A stretch of DNA of 64,000 nucleotides from Acinetobacter boissieri (GTDB lineage: Bacteria; Pseudomonadota; Gammaproteobacteria; Pseudomonadales; Moraxellaceae): assembly GCF_900096955.1 (NCBI RefSeq), contig NZ_FMYL01000002.1:62001-126000 (forward strand), written 5' to 3'. The translations under genes and the position numbers were made by a program. Below the pieces are notes generated by a model that was not told the origin of the DNA, searched no databases, and was given only the letters and a program-made list of their open reading frames with translations. Of the stretch, positions 38,780 through 48,343 are shown in pieces; position 1 is the first letter of the stretch; each line of letters begins with the position of its first letter.

Positions 38780-41526
38780 CCGTAACGTTTAACATAAATG
38801 GTTTTCATGAGTTGGGTTAGACCCATATATGCCAATAAAATAACAGGTAAATATATAAAGTATGTGACAGGGAGTGCTTGCAGTTGGAAGTAATTTGCTA
38901 AAGGTCCCATTGGTAAGAAAATACCAATAGATACTGCCAATACAGTCATGACCATGACAGGAAGAGATGCTCTGCTTTGTATAAATGGAATTTTAGGGGT
39001 GCGAATCATGTGTACAATAAGAGTTTGTGTGAGTAGACCCACAACGAACCATCCAGATTGGAATAGCGTTTGGTGCTCTGGCGTATTGGCTTTAAACACA
39101 AACCACATCAATAAGAACGTAATAATATCGAAAATTGAGCTGATTGGTCCAAAAAATATCATAAAACGACCAATACTTTCAGGTTCCCAACGCTGTGGTT
39201 TTTGTAAGATTTCTTCATCTACATTGTCAAAAGGTACAGCAGTTTGTGATACATCGTAAATTAAGTTTTGTATTAATAAATGAATTGGGAGCATTGGTAA
39301 AAATGGAATAAATGCACTGGCAACCAATACAGAAAATACGTTACCGAAGTTCGAGCTTGCTGTCATTTTAATGTATTTTAAAATGTTGGCAAATGTTCTA
39401 CGGCCCTCAATCACGCCTTGCTCTAAGACCATTAAACTTTTTTCAAGTAAAATGAGATCTGCAGATTCTTTGGCAATATCTACAGCACTGTCGACCGAAA
39501 TGCCAATATCAGCACTACGTAAAGCAGCTGCATCGTTAATACCATCGCCTAAAAAACCGACCACATGATTGTTCGCTTTTAACTGCATGACAATGCGTTC
39601 TTTGTGCATTGGGTTGAGTTTCGCAAAAATATTGTGTTTTTCAACAGCATGTTTGAATTCGTCATCACTCATTTGGTCAATTTCTTCACCAAGCACAATA
39701 TGCTCATGTGGTAAATTAATATCTTGACAGACTTTTTGGGTCACAAATTCATTATCGCCAGTGAGTACTTTTACTTCTACGCCGTAGTTGTGTAGTGCTT
39801 GAATGGCTTTTGCTGAACTGTCTTTTGGTGGATCTAAAAAGGTTAAGAACCCACTGAGTGTTAAATTATTCTCATCTTGAATTGAAAAGATAGATTGCTC
39901 TGTAACGGGTGCATTTTTATAACCAATTGCAATGACACGTAAGCCATCTTTATTATAGCTTTGGCTATTTTGTAAAATAGTTTGCTTCAGTGCTTGAGTT
40001 AGTTCGGTACGTTCGTTATTAATTTCTACATGAGTACAAATATTGAGCATCTCTTCAACAGCACCCTTGGTGATGATCTGAGATTGTGCTTGAGGTGTTT
40101 TTACCACAACAGACATGCGACGACGGTCAAAATCAAATGGAATTTCGTCCAATTTACTGTAGTGCAAACGTTCAGTTTTAATGTCTTGATCAACATGTTC
40201 TAAAATTGCTAAATCAAGTAAGTTTTTTAATCCTGTTTGATAGTAGCTATTTAAATAGGCCAGCAGTAATACATGTGCTGAAGTATTGCCTAATACATCA
40301 AGATGTTTAGATAAAATAATTTTATCCTGTGTGAGCGTACCTGTTTTATCGGTACACAGTACATCCATTGCTCCAAAGTTTTGAATGGCATCTAGGCGTT
40401 TTACAATCACTTTTTTACGTGAAAGGAATACAGCACCTTTGGCAAGGGTAGATGTTACAATCATGGGTAACATTTCAGGGGTTAGGCCAACAGCAATAGA
40501 CAGTGCAAAGAGCGCTGCCTCAGTCCAGTCGCCTTTGGTAAAGCCATTAATAAATAATACGATGGGTGTCATAACCATCATAAAGCGAATCAGTAACCAG
40601 CTGACACGGTTAACACCCACTTGAAATGAGGTTGCAACTTGATCTTGTGTTGTCACACGATGGGCAAGTGCACCAAAGTACGTTTTATTTCCTATGTTGA
40701 GTACCAACGCAGTGGCCGTACCAGAAACAATACTTGTACCCATAAAAACAATATTATCTAATGCCATGGTGTTGCTAATGTTATCACTTTGATGTTGTGC
40801 AAACTTTTCAACAGGCATTGATTCGCCAGTCATAGCTGCTTGCGAAACAAAGAGATCTTTAGCTTCAATAATACGGCAATCTGCTGGGATTAAATCACCC
40901 GCAGAGAGTTTAATAATATCGCCACTCACCAAGTATTTGGTTGGAATATCAAAAATATTGTGTGCTGCACTGGAGTTGAGTTGTTCTAAAGCATATTGTG
41001 CAAGTTTATCGCCTGAATTATTTCTATATACAGCTGCTTGATTGCTGACCATAGATTTGAGTGTGTCAGCTGCTTTATTTGATTTTGATTCTTGCCAGAA
41101 TCGTAAGATGGTAGAGAGTATTACCATCATTGAAATAATGAGTGTACCTTTAGGATCCCCTGTATAGGCAGAAATACATGCCAATAACGTGAGTAAAATA
41201 TTAAACGGATTTTTGTAGCAATACCAAAGGTGTTGCCACCAAGTGAGTGGTTTTTCTGTATGAATTTCATTTAGGCCATTGCGTTGCTGACGTATTTCAA
41301 CTTCACTTTCGTCTAAGCCACTCAATTGAGTTTGTTTTTCTTGTAATAGTCGAGCAATCGGTGTACTAGAAGCATGTGTGAGTTGCTCGGTGAGTTGCTT
41401 TCCAATGTGTTGAGCATGGCTAGATTGATGTAATTCTTTAAGTGATGCCGATTTAGAAAAATAGCGAGTTAAGTGAAATTTCTTTAAAAAACGTGAAAAT
41501 AGTTGTTCCCATAGATTGCGCATCAT
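38770..41526 (-). CDS. mgtA: Magnesium-transporting P-type ATPase (MgtA type)
   Basis: P3B-type ATPase importing Mg2+ down its gradient. 918 aa with AGGAG 5-8 bases before tandem ATGs. Phosphorylation site VLCTDKTGTLTQDK, actuator VSQAAMTGESMPVEK, nucleotide-binding FDFDRRRMSVVVK and ITKGAVEEML, hinge FLGDGINDAAALRSADIGISVD. An N-terminal ~70-residue basic/hydrophilic cytosolic tail precedes the transport core. Lies between the barrel-like protein gene (92 bp upstream) and mgtC (overlapping). Confidence 0.96.
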   Translation of the reverse strand: MMRNLWEQLFSRFLKKFHLTRYFSKSASLKELHQSSHAQHIGKQLTEQLTHASSTPIARLLQEKQTQLSGLDESEVEIRQQRNGLNEIHTEKPLTWWQHLWYCYKNPFNILLTLLACISAYTGDPKGTLIISMMVILSTILRFWQESKSNKAADTLKSMVSNQAAVYRNNSGDKLAQYALEQLNSSAAHNIFDIPTKYLVSGDIIKLSAGDLIPADCRIIEAKDLFVSQAAMTGESMPVEKFAQHQSDNISNTMALDNIVFMGTSIVSGTATALVLNIGNKTYFGALAHRVTTQDQVATSFQVGVNRVSWLLIRFMMVMTPIVLFINGFTKGDWTEAALFALSIAVGLTPEMLPMIVTSTLAKGAVFLSRKKVIVKRLDAIQNFGAMDVLCTDKTGTLTQDKIILSKHLDVLGNTSAHVLLLAYLNSYYQTGLKNLLDLAILEHVDQDIKTERLHYSKLDEIPFDFDRRRMSVVVKTPQAQSQIITKGAVEEMLNICTHVEINNERTELTQALKQTILQNSQSYNKDGLRVIAIGYKNAPVTEQSIFSIQDENNLTLSGFLTFLDPPKDSSAKAIQALHNYGVEVKVLTGDNEFVTQKVCQDINLPHEHIVLGEEIDQMSDDEFKHAVEKHNIFAKLNPMHKERIVMQLKANNHVVGFLGDGINDAAALRSADIGISVDSAVDIAKESADLILLEKSLMVLEQGVIEGRRTFANILKYIKMTASSNFGNVFSVLVASAFIPFLPMLPIHLLIQNLIYDVSQTAVPFDNVDEEILQKPQRWEPESIGRFMIFFGPISSIFDIITFLLMWFVFKANTPEHQTLFQSGWFVVGLLTQTLIVHMIRTPKIPFIQSRASLPVMVMTVLAVSIGIFLPMGPLANYFQLQALPVTYFIYLPVILLAYMGLTQLMKTIYVKRYGWQ

Positions 41527-41618
41527 TTGGGTCTCCTAACTTTAGGTCATACTGAGCCGTTTCGGTTTTTGTAAAAAAACCAAAGTGAGTGTTAAATGTG
41601 TTTATGTAATTAAAACGG

Positions 41619-42275
41619 TTAGCTAAAATTCCAACTAAAGCCTAAGCCAATCCATCGGGCTATAGATGACCGAATGGTTTGACCGTAAGATAAATAAATA
41701 CTGGTTTTGTCTTTGATGACATCGAGCCCCCAAATGAGCTGTACTTGGCGAGGGTCTAATGCGGGTTTGTAGTATTCGATTGCAATTTTTTGGGCATGGG
41801 GAAGCTCATGTGTTGCAGCAATTGCCCATGTAGATACATTCACTTCTGTGGAGTGATACCAACCTAAGTTTGCATCAATTTGAAATTGTGGCGTGATATA
41901 GAAAGAGGTTGGTAGGTTAACTTGCCAATTGGCTTCATCTGCATGTTGATTTGGCGTATAACCTACGCTAGCAGCAATACCAAATTGTTCAGATGCATAA
42001 AAAGGGTGTTTTATTTGCACTGCAACAGATGTCGTGCGGTCAACATAATTGACAGGTGTAGAGACCTCATAGTTATATACACTACAGGCAGGGTTTGCGC
42101 TTAAAAGTTGTTGTTGCTTACTGTTGGTTTGTCCAAATTCAATTTGGCAGGTGTTATTACTTGTGATTTGTGCATCATCAGTATTGTACAGTGGTAGAGC
42201 ATATGTATAGCGTGACATAAGCACAATAATAATGACACTGGTATAAAAAGATAATGTAAAAAAGTAGTGATACAT
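41619..42275 (-). CDS. Exported probable beta-barrel protein upstream of mgtA
   Basis: 218 aa, family not recognised. N-terminal hydrophobic signal (FYTSVIIIVLMSRYTYA), then alternating-strand sequence. Short amphipathic beta segments (SVAVQIKHPFYAS, FGIAASVGYTPN, FQIDANLGWYHS, KTSIYLSYGQTI) and the terminal aromatic FSWNFS end with Phe-Ser are reminiscent of outer-membrane proteins. CQIEF near the N-terminus and another Cys could form a disulfide. GGGGA ribosome-binding site 8 bases before ATG. First gene behind a structured leader and probably co-transcribed with mgtA-mgtC, so a role in cation passage or stress is suggested by context only. Confidence 0.7.
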   Translation of the reverse strand: MYHYFFTLSFYTSVIIIVLMSRYTYALPLYNTDDAQITSNNTCQIEFGQTNSKQQQLLSANPACSVYNYEVSTPVNYVDRTTSVAVQIKHPFYASEQFGIAASVGYTPNQHADEANWQVNLPTSFYITPQFQIDANLGWYHSTEVNVSTWAIAATHELPHAQKIAIEYYKPALDPRQVQLIWGLDVIKDKTSIYLSYGQTIRSSIARWIGLGFSWNFS

Positions 42276-42550
42276 TTCTATTCCCCAAGGTTGAGGCAGA
42301 ATATACCCACGTAGGTATTATGCTCTGAGCACATTACGTGAACATACAGAAGCTATATCTATCGAATATAGATGCTGTAGATTCTAAAATAATGATTTTA
42401 TGATGTGTTTTGCTGTTAATACCATCTCGTTGCAAGATGGCATGACCCGAAGTGTCTGAGTTGCCGTTATGCTTTCAAGATGAATACAACAGTGTAAATT
42501 ACACTAAACCTCGAACAACTTCCCACTGAGGGTCTCCGCACTTTAAAAAT
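42276..42550 (-). promoter_or_regulatory. Long structured 5' leader of the putative magnesium operon
   Basis: About 275 nt from the predicted start (near 42550) to the first ATG. Three nested stems are visible on the minus strand. GACCC (42534-42530) pairs with GGGTC (42448-42444), AGTG (42527-42524) with CACT (42454-42451), and AGTTG (42520-42516) with CAACT (42463-42459). Inside is AGTGTA/TACACT. Next come CCATCT/AGATGG (42440-42435 with 42427-42422), and nearer the gene ATACC/GGTAT. A 19-codon ORF begins within it. It resembles a riboswitch or attenuator but matches no element I know, including the M-box. Confidence 0.6.
42384..42443 (-). CDS. Possible 19-residue leader peptide in the mgt leader
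   Basis: ATG at 42443 directly follows the GGGTC arm of the outer stem; the peptide begins MPSCNEMVLTAKH and ends KSLF-stop. The first codons overlap the CCATCT/AGATGG hairpin, so its translation would melt that structure. In Salmonella mgtA a short peptide (MgtL) in the leader couples translation to Mg2+-dependent control; this peptide is different in sequence and the analogy is inference. The GGGT preceding the ATG is a poor ribosome-binding site. Confidence 0.25.
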   Translation of the reverse strand: MPSCNEMVLTAKHIIKSLF

Positions 42551-42557
42551 TGCCTGC

Positions 42558-42585
42558 ATTATATACATTAATTCTTAATTGTAAA
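42558..42585 (-). promoter_or_regulatory. Strong sigma-70-like promoter of the magnesium operon
   Basis: Minus strand: TTTACA (42585-42580), 16-bp spacer, perfect TATAAT (42563-42558). Predicted transcription start near 42550, giving the structured leader described. Confidence 0.7.
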
Positions 42586-43023
42586 TTAATTTTGGTATAT
42601 ATCTTAGGAGTGTGTGGTTTTTGTAAAGTTTTTTAATTGAAAGTATTATTTTAACGATGAGTTTATTCGATTAAATTTCCCTGCCATGAATGTATTAAAA
42701 ATAGCACATAGATTTTATCTTCAAAATATTGATTATATTTGTTATTTTAATTATTAAGTATGATTTTAAGAAATAATTAAGCTTTGGGTATGTTCAAACT
42801 CAAAGACTGAGTTTATACTAAAGTCTTACTTGAGTTAATCTGTTTTTTTGTGAAGTAACGCATCTAGAAAAGATGTATCTATAAAAAAACAGACTAACTT
42901 TGAAAGGTTTGATTGTTACAGATAGGACTTTGTACGCTACAGTAACGTACACAAGAGTCTTAAATCTCGTATTTCAGGCTTTTATCTATGGATGGATGTT
43001 TTATTCTTTAAGGATATATTGGA
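42586..43023. other. Intergenic region between mgt promoter and mqo
   Basis: About 440 bp, very AT-rich, carrying the mqo promoter somewhere near its right end. A 65-codon plus frame (42900-43097) overlaps the mqo start in another phase and is not considered real. Confidence 0.5.
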
Positions 43024-44652
43024 ATGAAGAAAATTGGATTATATCTAATTGTCGCTCTCATTGTATTGATTGTACTTGCTATTTTATTTTTGTTTAGGCC
43101 TGTTGCTTCTAAGCATATTCAAGTGGATGTGAAAGAAACAACCATTGATGCTGTACTCATTGGTGGTGGTATCATGAGTGCAACCCTTGGCACATATATC
43201 AATGAACTAGAACCGAACTGGAAGGTTCATATGTTCGAGCGCTTAGACCAAGTTGGGCAAGAAAGCTCTAACGGGTTTAATAATGCAGGTACAGGGCATT
43301 CTGGTTTTATGGAAATGAATTATACCGAAGAAAAAAACGGTAAAATGGACATTTCAAAAGCAGTAAATGTTGCAAATCAATTTGAAATCTCTAAACAGTT
43401 TTGGGCATATCAAGTTGAAAATAAAGCATTAGGAGAACCTAAAAGCTTTATTAATCCTGTTGGACATGATGCCTTTGTTTGGGGTGATAATGTTGATTTT
43501 CTCAAAAAACGTTACCAAGCCATGTCTGCGCATCCATTGTTTAAAGGCATGTACTATACAGAAGACCCTAGCGTGATTAAATCTTGGGCACCATTAGTCA
43601 TGGAAGGGCGTGATCCTCAGCAAAAAGTTGCTGCGACTCGTATGGAAATTGGTTCAGATGTTAATTATGGTTCAATTACCACACAACTTATTAAAAATTT
43701 AGAAAAATCTAAGAATTTCATGCTCAGTACATCTACCGAAGTCACCAATATTAGTCAAAATGATGATAAAACGTGGTCTGTTGAATCGAAAAACCTAAAA
43801 ACAGGTGAAATTAGTCGAATTAAAGCGAAATTTGTTTTTATTGGTGCAGGTGGTGCGGCCATTAAAATGTTACAAAAAACAGGTCTTCCAGAGGCTGAAC
43901 AATATGCTGGGTTCCCAGTGGGTGGTGAATTTTTAATTACAGATAATCCTGAAATTACTGCAAAGCATACTGTAAAAGTTTATGGTCGTGCAGAATTAGG
44001 TGCACCACCAATGTCAGTTCCTCATATTGATACACGTTATATTGATGGGAAAAAATATGTTTTGTTTGGTCCATTTGCAACGTATTCAAATAAGTTCTTG
44101 AAAAATGGCTCTCAGTTAGACCTATTGGCTTCAACGAACAAGAACAACGTGTTACCTATGACAAAAATAGGTGTTGAGAATCTTGATCTTGTGAAATATT
44201 TAGTAAGTCAGGTGATGATGTCAGATGAAGATCGCTTTAATGAACTTAAAAAGTATTATCCGAATGCTAAACCAGAAGATTGGCGTTTGAGTCAAGGTGG
44301 TCAACGTGTTCAGATCATTAAAAATGAGCCTGGTAAACCTGCTAAGCTTCAATTTGGAACAGAGATTTTTGTGTCTAAAGATAAGTCTATTGCTGCGTTA
44401 TTGGGTGCATCACCAGGCGCGTCAACATCACCTTATACGTTATTGACGTTGTTAGAAAAAGCATTCCCTGAAAAAACAAAACAAGATTGGAATCCTAAGT
44501 TGCATGAAATCATTCGATCGTATCAGCAAGATTTACGTGAAGATCCAAAGCTTTTAGATGAAACACGTAAATACACAAGTACAGTATTGGGTTTGAATTA
44601 TACAACACCGACTGATTTGTTTAATGGTGCTCCTCAGCATACACAGAAGTAA
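43024..44652 (+). CDS. mqo: Malate:quinone oxidoreductase
   Basis: FAD-dependent membrane enzyme oxidising malate to oxaloacetate and passing electrons to quinone (TCA cycle). 542 aa: residues ~5-27 form an N-terminal membrane anchor ([19 protein letters not shown]), followed by the FAD motif [53 protein letters not shown] and a C-terminal [18 protein letters not shown] lies 10 bases upstream of ATG. The N-terminal anchor is an addition relative to E. coli Mqo. Terminator follows. Confidence 0.96.
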   Translation: MKKIGLYLIVALIVLIVLAILFLFRPVASKHIQVDVKETTIDAVLIGGGIMSATLGTYINELEPNWKVHMFERLDQVGQESSNGFNNAGTGHSGFMEMNYTEEKNGKMDISKAVNVANQFEISKQFWAYQVENKALGEPKSFINPVGHDAFVWGDNVDFLKKRYQAMSAHPLFKGMYYTEDPSVIKSWAPLVMEGRDPQQKVAATRMEIGSDVNYGSITTQLIKNLEKSKNFMLSTSTEVTNISQNDDKTWSVESKNLKTGEISRIKAKFVFIGAGGAAIKMLQKTGLPEAEQYAGFPVGGEFLITDNPEITAKHTVKVYGRAELGAPPMSVPHIDTRYIDGKKYVLFGPFATYSNKFLKNGSQLDLLASTNKNNVLPMTKIGVENLDLVKYLVSQVMMSDEDRFNELKKYYPNAKPEDWRLSQGGQRVQIIKNEPGKPAKLQFGTEIFVSKDKSIAALLGASPGASTSPYTLLTLLEKAFPEKTKQDWNPKLHEIIRSYQQDLREDPKLLDETRKYTSTVLGLNYTTPTDLFNGAPQHTQK

Positions 44653-44675
44653 TTTTTTAAGTGTTGTTGTGATAA

Positions 44676-44705
44676 ATAGGAGGTCAAAATGACCTCCTAT
44701 TTTTG
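44676..44705 (+). terminator. mqo terminator
   Basis: ATAGGAGGTC-AAAAT-GACCTCCTAT (perfect 10-bp stem) followed by TTTTG. Confidence 0.9.
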
Positions 44706-44727
44706 TTGATAAAAATGGAGTTATAAG

Positions 44728-45171
44728 ATGAGTATCTACCTAAATTTTTTTTTAATATTGGTTAAAATTCTGACTTTTTTTATACTACTTTTTCTGTTCT
44801 TTCAATCAATGTATATTGTAGTTGTTGGTGGAGATGTACATTCTTTTTACCTTATGAGCTATATTTTACTCTCACTCAGTATTGTTAAATTTTTTAATTA
44901 TTCATGTAATAGAAATGTATATATTGTGGTTTTAGCTAGTTTTAGTAGTTTTTATTTTATTTTGGCGCAAGAATACTTTCTATCACTTATAAGCTTTGTT
45001 TACAGCATATTATTATTCAAAGTAAATAAATTGTTAGTAACAAAAAAAATTCTATTTTTGATCTTGATATGTTCTTTAGTTATACATCAAAATAATTATA
45101 TTAAAGATATAAAAAATAAATATAATCAAGAGGATAGTGGTGAAACTTGGCAAAAGTATGGTGCTTTGTGA
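44728..45171 (+). CDS. Uncharacterised hydrophobic membrane protein
   Basis: 147 aa, not recognised. About four to five membrane segments (FFLILVKILTFFILLFLFFQ, FYLMSYILLSLSIVKFF, VYIVVLASFSSFYFIL, ILFLILICSLVI) and a hydrophilic C-terminal tail (YIKDIKNKYNQEDSGETWQKYG). Composition is much more AT/Phe/Leu/Ile-biased than its neighbours, suggesting recent acquisition or weak constraint. GGAG precedes the ATG by ~9 bases. Standing alone between mqo and the M48 protease gene. Confidence 0.6.
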   Translation: MSIYLNFFLILVKILTFFILLFLFFQSMYIVVVGGDVHSFYLMSYILLSLSIVKFFNYSCNRNVYIVVLASFSSFYFILAQEYFLSLISFVYSILLFKVNKLLVTKKILFLILICSLVIHQNNYIKDIKNKYNQEDSGETWQKYGAL

Positions 45172-45326
45172 GTATAGAGATAATCTTTTTTATTTTTGTA
45201 AAAGTAGAGTGATTTGGTAATACACTAATGAATAAAAAGGAGAAGTGCTTATTTACACAGTAGGTATGTTAAATACATTTTATTGTTGTATATAATGAAA
45301 ATGAATGAAAAATAAGACAGGAACAT

Positions 45327-46109
45327 ATGGTGAAAAATAAGGTTTTTATAGCGTTAGGATTCTCTACGTTATTTATTATGTCGGGATGTACCACAATTGC
45401 AGATATGGCAGGTGCAGATTCAGCCACGCTAAATGCAACTTCTGCACAAAGCTTTGCTAAAATGCAACAGGAAGCAAAACAAAAAGGGGTGCTCGATACG
45501 TCATCAAGTACATACCAACGTATTTATACTATATTACAGCGTATGGAGCCTTATGCGAATCAGCTTAATAGAACAGGCCAAGCGTTTCAATGGCAACTTG
45601 CTGTTATTAAGTCAGACACGCTGAATGCATATGTTGCTCCTGGTGGTAAGGTTGTCTTTTATACAGGTATTGTGAATCGACTTAATTTATCTGACGATGA
45701 AATTGCAGCCATTATGGGGCATGAGATGACCCATGCTTTAGAAGAACACGCAAAAAATAAAATAGGTGCAGATGCACTCACCAATTTAGCAATCGATATT
45801 GGCAAAAATTATGCTGGGCAAAGCATTGGACAATTTGGAAATGCAGCGATTGATTTAGGGAGTCAAGTGGGAGTGGGTTTACCATATTCTAGAAACTTAG
45901 AAACACGTGCCGATTATGGCGGGCTGATGCTCATGGCAAAAGCAGGTTATAACCCACAAGCAGCCCTAACATTATGGGAAAAAATGAGTAGAGCGCAGGG
46001 TAATACCGGCGTAAGTTTTTTATCTACGCACCCATCAAATACACAACGTATTGCTGAAATGAAGAACAACTTACCTGCGGCGATTGCAATTTATAATCGA
46101 ACACGCTAG
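45327..46109 (+). CDS. M48-family metalloprotease lipoprotein
   Basis: 260 aa. Signal peptide with lipobox IMSGC (Cys ~21) indicates a lipoprotein facing the periplasm. Zinc protease motif HEMTHALEEH with the third ligand Glu in NLETRADYGGLML; THPSNTQRIAEM closes the domain. Resembles LoiP/YcaL-type (BepA-related) proteases that degrade misfolded outer-membrane proteins; no TPR domain, so not BepA itself. Monocistronic. Confidence 0.9.
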   Translation: MVKNKVFIALGFSTLFIMSGCTTIADMAGADSATLNATSAQSFAKMQQEAKQKGVLDTSSSTYQRIYTILQRMEPYANQLNRTGQAFQWQLAVIKSDTLNAYVAPGGKVVFYTGIVNRLNLSDDEIAAIMGHEMTHALEEHAKNKIGADALTNLAIDIGKNYAGQSIGQFGNAAIDLGSQVGVGLPYSRNLETRADYGGLMLMAKAGYNPQAALTLWEKMSRAQGNTGVSFLSTHPSNTQRIAEMKNNLPAAIAIYNRTR

Positions 46110-46160
46110 GTTTCTTTGCTTGCGAGATGACGGCTTATATTTAGCCGTCAATCTAATTGG

Positions 46161-46844
46161 CTATTTCTCAGTTGAGCACTCTAAAGCAGCATCATATATT
46201 AAAATGGCTTTACCTTCTGTTTCGATCATTCCTTGTTCTTCAAGAGATTTAAGCACGCGACCAACCATTTCACGAGAGCATCCAACAATACGACCAATTT
46301 CTTGGCGAGTAATACGAATTTGGCGACCATTCGATAGAAGCATTGCTGCAGGTTGGTGAGCAAGATCAATTAAACAACGTGCAATACGACCAGTGACATC
46401 AATAAATGCAAGGTCAGTCATTTTGCGTGTAGTATTTTTTAAGCGCTTAGTGAGCTGTGAAAAAATAGCATAGTTTAGGTCTGGGTACTGTACAGCGAGT
46501 TCTAAAAAGTTTTCGTATGATATTTCAGCAATTTCACATGTTTCACGTGTTCTGACTTCAGCAGTACGGTGTGGTTCTGTTTCAAAAAGCCCCATCTCAC
46601 CAAAAAATTCACCAGCATTTAAATAAGCAACAACAATTTCACGTTCATCATCTTCACGTAAAATAACAGATACCGAGCCTTTTAAAATAAGATATAGCGA
46701 CTTAGACTCTTTACCAGACTCAATGAGTGTTGTACGTTTTGGGTGACGATTGATATACGCACGTTTTAATAATGCTTTAACAGACTCAGGAAGTTGATTT
46801 GGGGAGAGTATCTCGTTCGCAAAAGGGAAAAAATTAGCTGGCAT
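46161..46844 (-). CDS. vfr: CRP/Vfr-family cAMP-responsive regulator
   Basis: 227 aa. Cyclic-nucleotide domain with GEFFGEMGLFE and the cAMP phosphate-binding RTAEVRTR. C-terminal HTH with ITRQEIGRIVGCSREMVGRVLKSLEEQGMI, as in CRP/Vfr (recognition helix SREMVGRVL). The frame extends 34 codons upstream to 46946, but the ATG at 46844 has AGGA directly upstream and gives the usual length. Divergent from the OsmC gene; often an osmC-like gene sits beside vfr in this group. Confidence 0.93.
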   Translation of the reverse strand: MPANFFPFANEILSPNQLPESVKALLKRAYINRHPKRTTLIESGKESKSLYLILKGSVSVILREDDEREIVVAYLNAGEFFGEMGLFETEPHRTAEVRTRETCEIAEISYENFLELAVQYPDLNYAIFSQLTKRLKNTTRKMTDLAFIDVTGRIARCLIDLAHQPAAMLLSNGRQIRITRQEIGRIVGCSREMVGRVLKSLEEQGMIETEGKAILIYDAALECSTEK

Positions 46845-47010
46845 GATTCCTATTCCAGAGGCAGTAGTTAAAGGGGGTGTAAGTAAATTTAATACTTGGT
46901 GAAAGAGTTCAATGAAATAAGCCCAAACCATTGGGAATAGGCTCATTGAACAAAGTGTGTTAGTGTAACGTATATCGTGTTTAATTTATATTTTTTTTAA
47001 GGTAGTTGCA

Positions 47011-47436
47011 ATGCAATCAACAGTTCAATGGCTTGAAAATGTTGCATTTGAAGCCAAGTCTGAAAGTGGTCATACTGTAGTGATGGATGGATCACCTGCA
47101 TATGGGGGTGAAAACCGTGGTGCTCGTCCTATGGAGTTGATTTTAATGGGATTAGGCGGTTGTGCTTCTTTCGATATCGTGACTATTTTAAAAAAGTCAC
47201 GTCAAGATATTACTGATGTAATATGTCAATTACAAGCAGAGAGAGCAGAGAGCATTCCTGCAGTGTTTACAAAAATACACCTTCACTTTGTGGTGAAAGG
47301 GCATGGTATAAAGGAAAAACAAGTCGCTAAAGCTGTTGAGCTTTCAGCAGAAAAATATTGTTCGGCCAGCAAAATGCTGACCGATGGTGGTGTTGAAATC
47401 ACCCATGACTTCGAGCTGATTGAGCTCAGTGTTTAA
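47011..47436 (+). CDS. OsmC-family protein
   Basis: 141 aa, complete OsmC/Ohr-like fold: GGENRGARPMELILMGLGGCASFDIVTIL holds the first redox Cys, and VELSAEKYCSASKML the second, the two-Cys arrangement of peroxidase-type OsmC/YhfA proteins. Predicted to reduce organic hydroperoxides or act on small thiols in the cytoplasm. Divergent from vfr, sharing the intergenic region 46845-47010; a CRP-like site is possible but was not identified. Confidence 0.9.
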   Translation: MQSTVQWLENVAFEAKSESGHTVVMDGSPAYGGENRGARPMELILMGLGGCASFDIVTILKKSRQDITDVICQLQAERAESIPAVFTKIHLHFVVKGHGIKEKQVAKAVELSAEKYCSASKMLTDGGVEITHDFELIELSV

Positions 47437-47464
47437 GTCATTCTTTGATATAATTTCGCATTAT

Positions 47465-48268
47465 TTATTTTTGTAGAAACAATTGTGGGTCTACACGTGC
47501 ATCGTTTAGGCTCATTCCCCAATGTAAATGAGGCCCTGTTACACGGCCCGTTTTACCAACCAATCCAATACGCTCACCTTGTATTACATGTTGTCCAACA
47601 GTGACATCTATTTCACTTAAATGGCAAAACATACTAATTAAACCTTGTCCATGATCAACTAAAATGGTTTTTCCATTAAAAAAATAATCGCCAATGCCAA
47701 CAACTGTACCATTTGCAGGTGCAACCACTTTTTGCCCAACAGGTGCTGGAATATCTAGGCCTGAGTGAGGTGCTCGTGCTTCTTGGTTAAAAAATCGTTT
47801 TCGTCCAAATGAGTTGCTAAATTTACCTGGTGTTGGCGCAATAAATCGTGGAAAGCTATTCCACGTACTTGGCGTAAAAGAATGGTAAATACGTTGTTGT
47901 TCTTCAGCTTCTTGTTTGTATCTTGCCAGCTGTTCGGCAGAAGGCTCGACAAAGCTCTGATCTTTGAGTTGTATATGTTGTTCAGCATAGGCATATGGTT
48001 GGATATCTAAATGAATTGGCCCTTGATCTGTATCTACTTTTACAGAACCGACAGGTGTAGACAAAGGAATGCCTACAATTGCATATTTTTTTTGTGCTTC
48101 GTGTGTTAATAACACCGGCATATTCTGAAAGCTGACCTGTTGTACGTCTTCTGAAATAGGTAATACAGCAATGCCACCTGCTCTTAGTGAGTTTTGTGGT
48201 AAAAATGCAAAACTTGAACTAGAAAAACAGCAAATTGAAAGTAGTGTGAGTAATTTTTTATAAGTCAT
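47465..48268 (-). CDS. M23-family peptidase (LytM/peptidoglycan endopeptidase)
   Basis: 267 aa exported protein: signal peptide (LLTLLSICCFSSSSFAF). N-terminal domain ~25-140 contains a PPC-like or linker section with GIPLSTPVGSVKV. The C-terminal LytM domain has HSGLDIPAPVG (zinc His and Asp), GKTILVDHGQGLISMFCHL and GPHLHWGM (catalytic HxH). All metal ligands are present, so it should be an active DD-endopeptidase rather than an EnvC-like activator. Monocistronic, convergent with the OsmC gene. Confidence 0.92.
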   Translation of the reverse strand: MTYKKLLTLLSICCFSSSSFAFLPQNSLRAGGIAVLPISEDVQQVSFQNMPVLLTHEAQKKYAIVGIPLSTPVGSVKVDTDQGPIHLDIQPYAYAEQHIQLKDQSFVEPSAEQLARYKQEAEEQQRIYHSFTPSTWNSFPRFIAPTPGKFSNSFGRKRFFNQEARAPHSGLDIPAPVGQKVVAPANGTVVGIGDYFFNGKTILVDHGQGLISMFCHLSEIDVTVGQHVIQGERIGLVGKTGRVTGPHLHWGMSLNDARVDPQLFLQK

Positions 48269-48343
48269 ATAGATGCAACATAAATATTAAGTCAATTAAT
48301 TATAGCGGTAGCAATTTATATTTGGTGTACGTTTTTTATAACC

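Noticed and set aside
42276..42550. 6S RNA as an identity for the structured leader
   Set aside because: The rod-like 6S core and its conserved closing region were not found, 6S is usually beside a 5-formyltetrahydrofolate cyclo-ligase gene, and the element is a 5' leader with its own downstream ORF.
42276..42550. M-box (ykoK) magnesium riboswitch
   Set aside because: No GGUGAGGCUCC-like core or other M-box signature could be found by eye; only the genomic context suggests Mg2+ control.
42900..43097. 65-codon plus-strand frame
   Set aside because: It overlaps the N-terminus of mqo in another phase, and mqo has a good AAGGA and a standard start.
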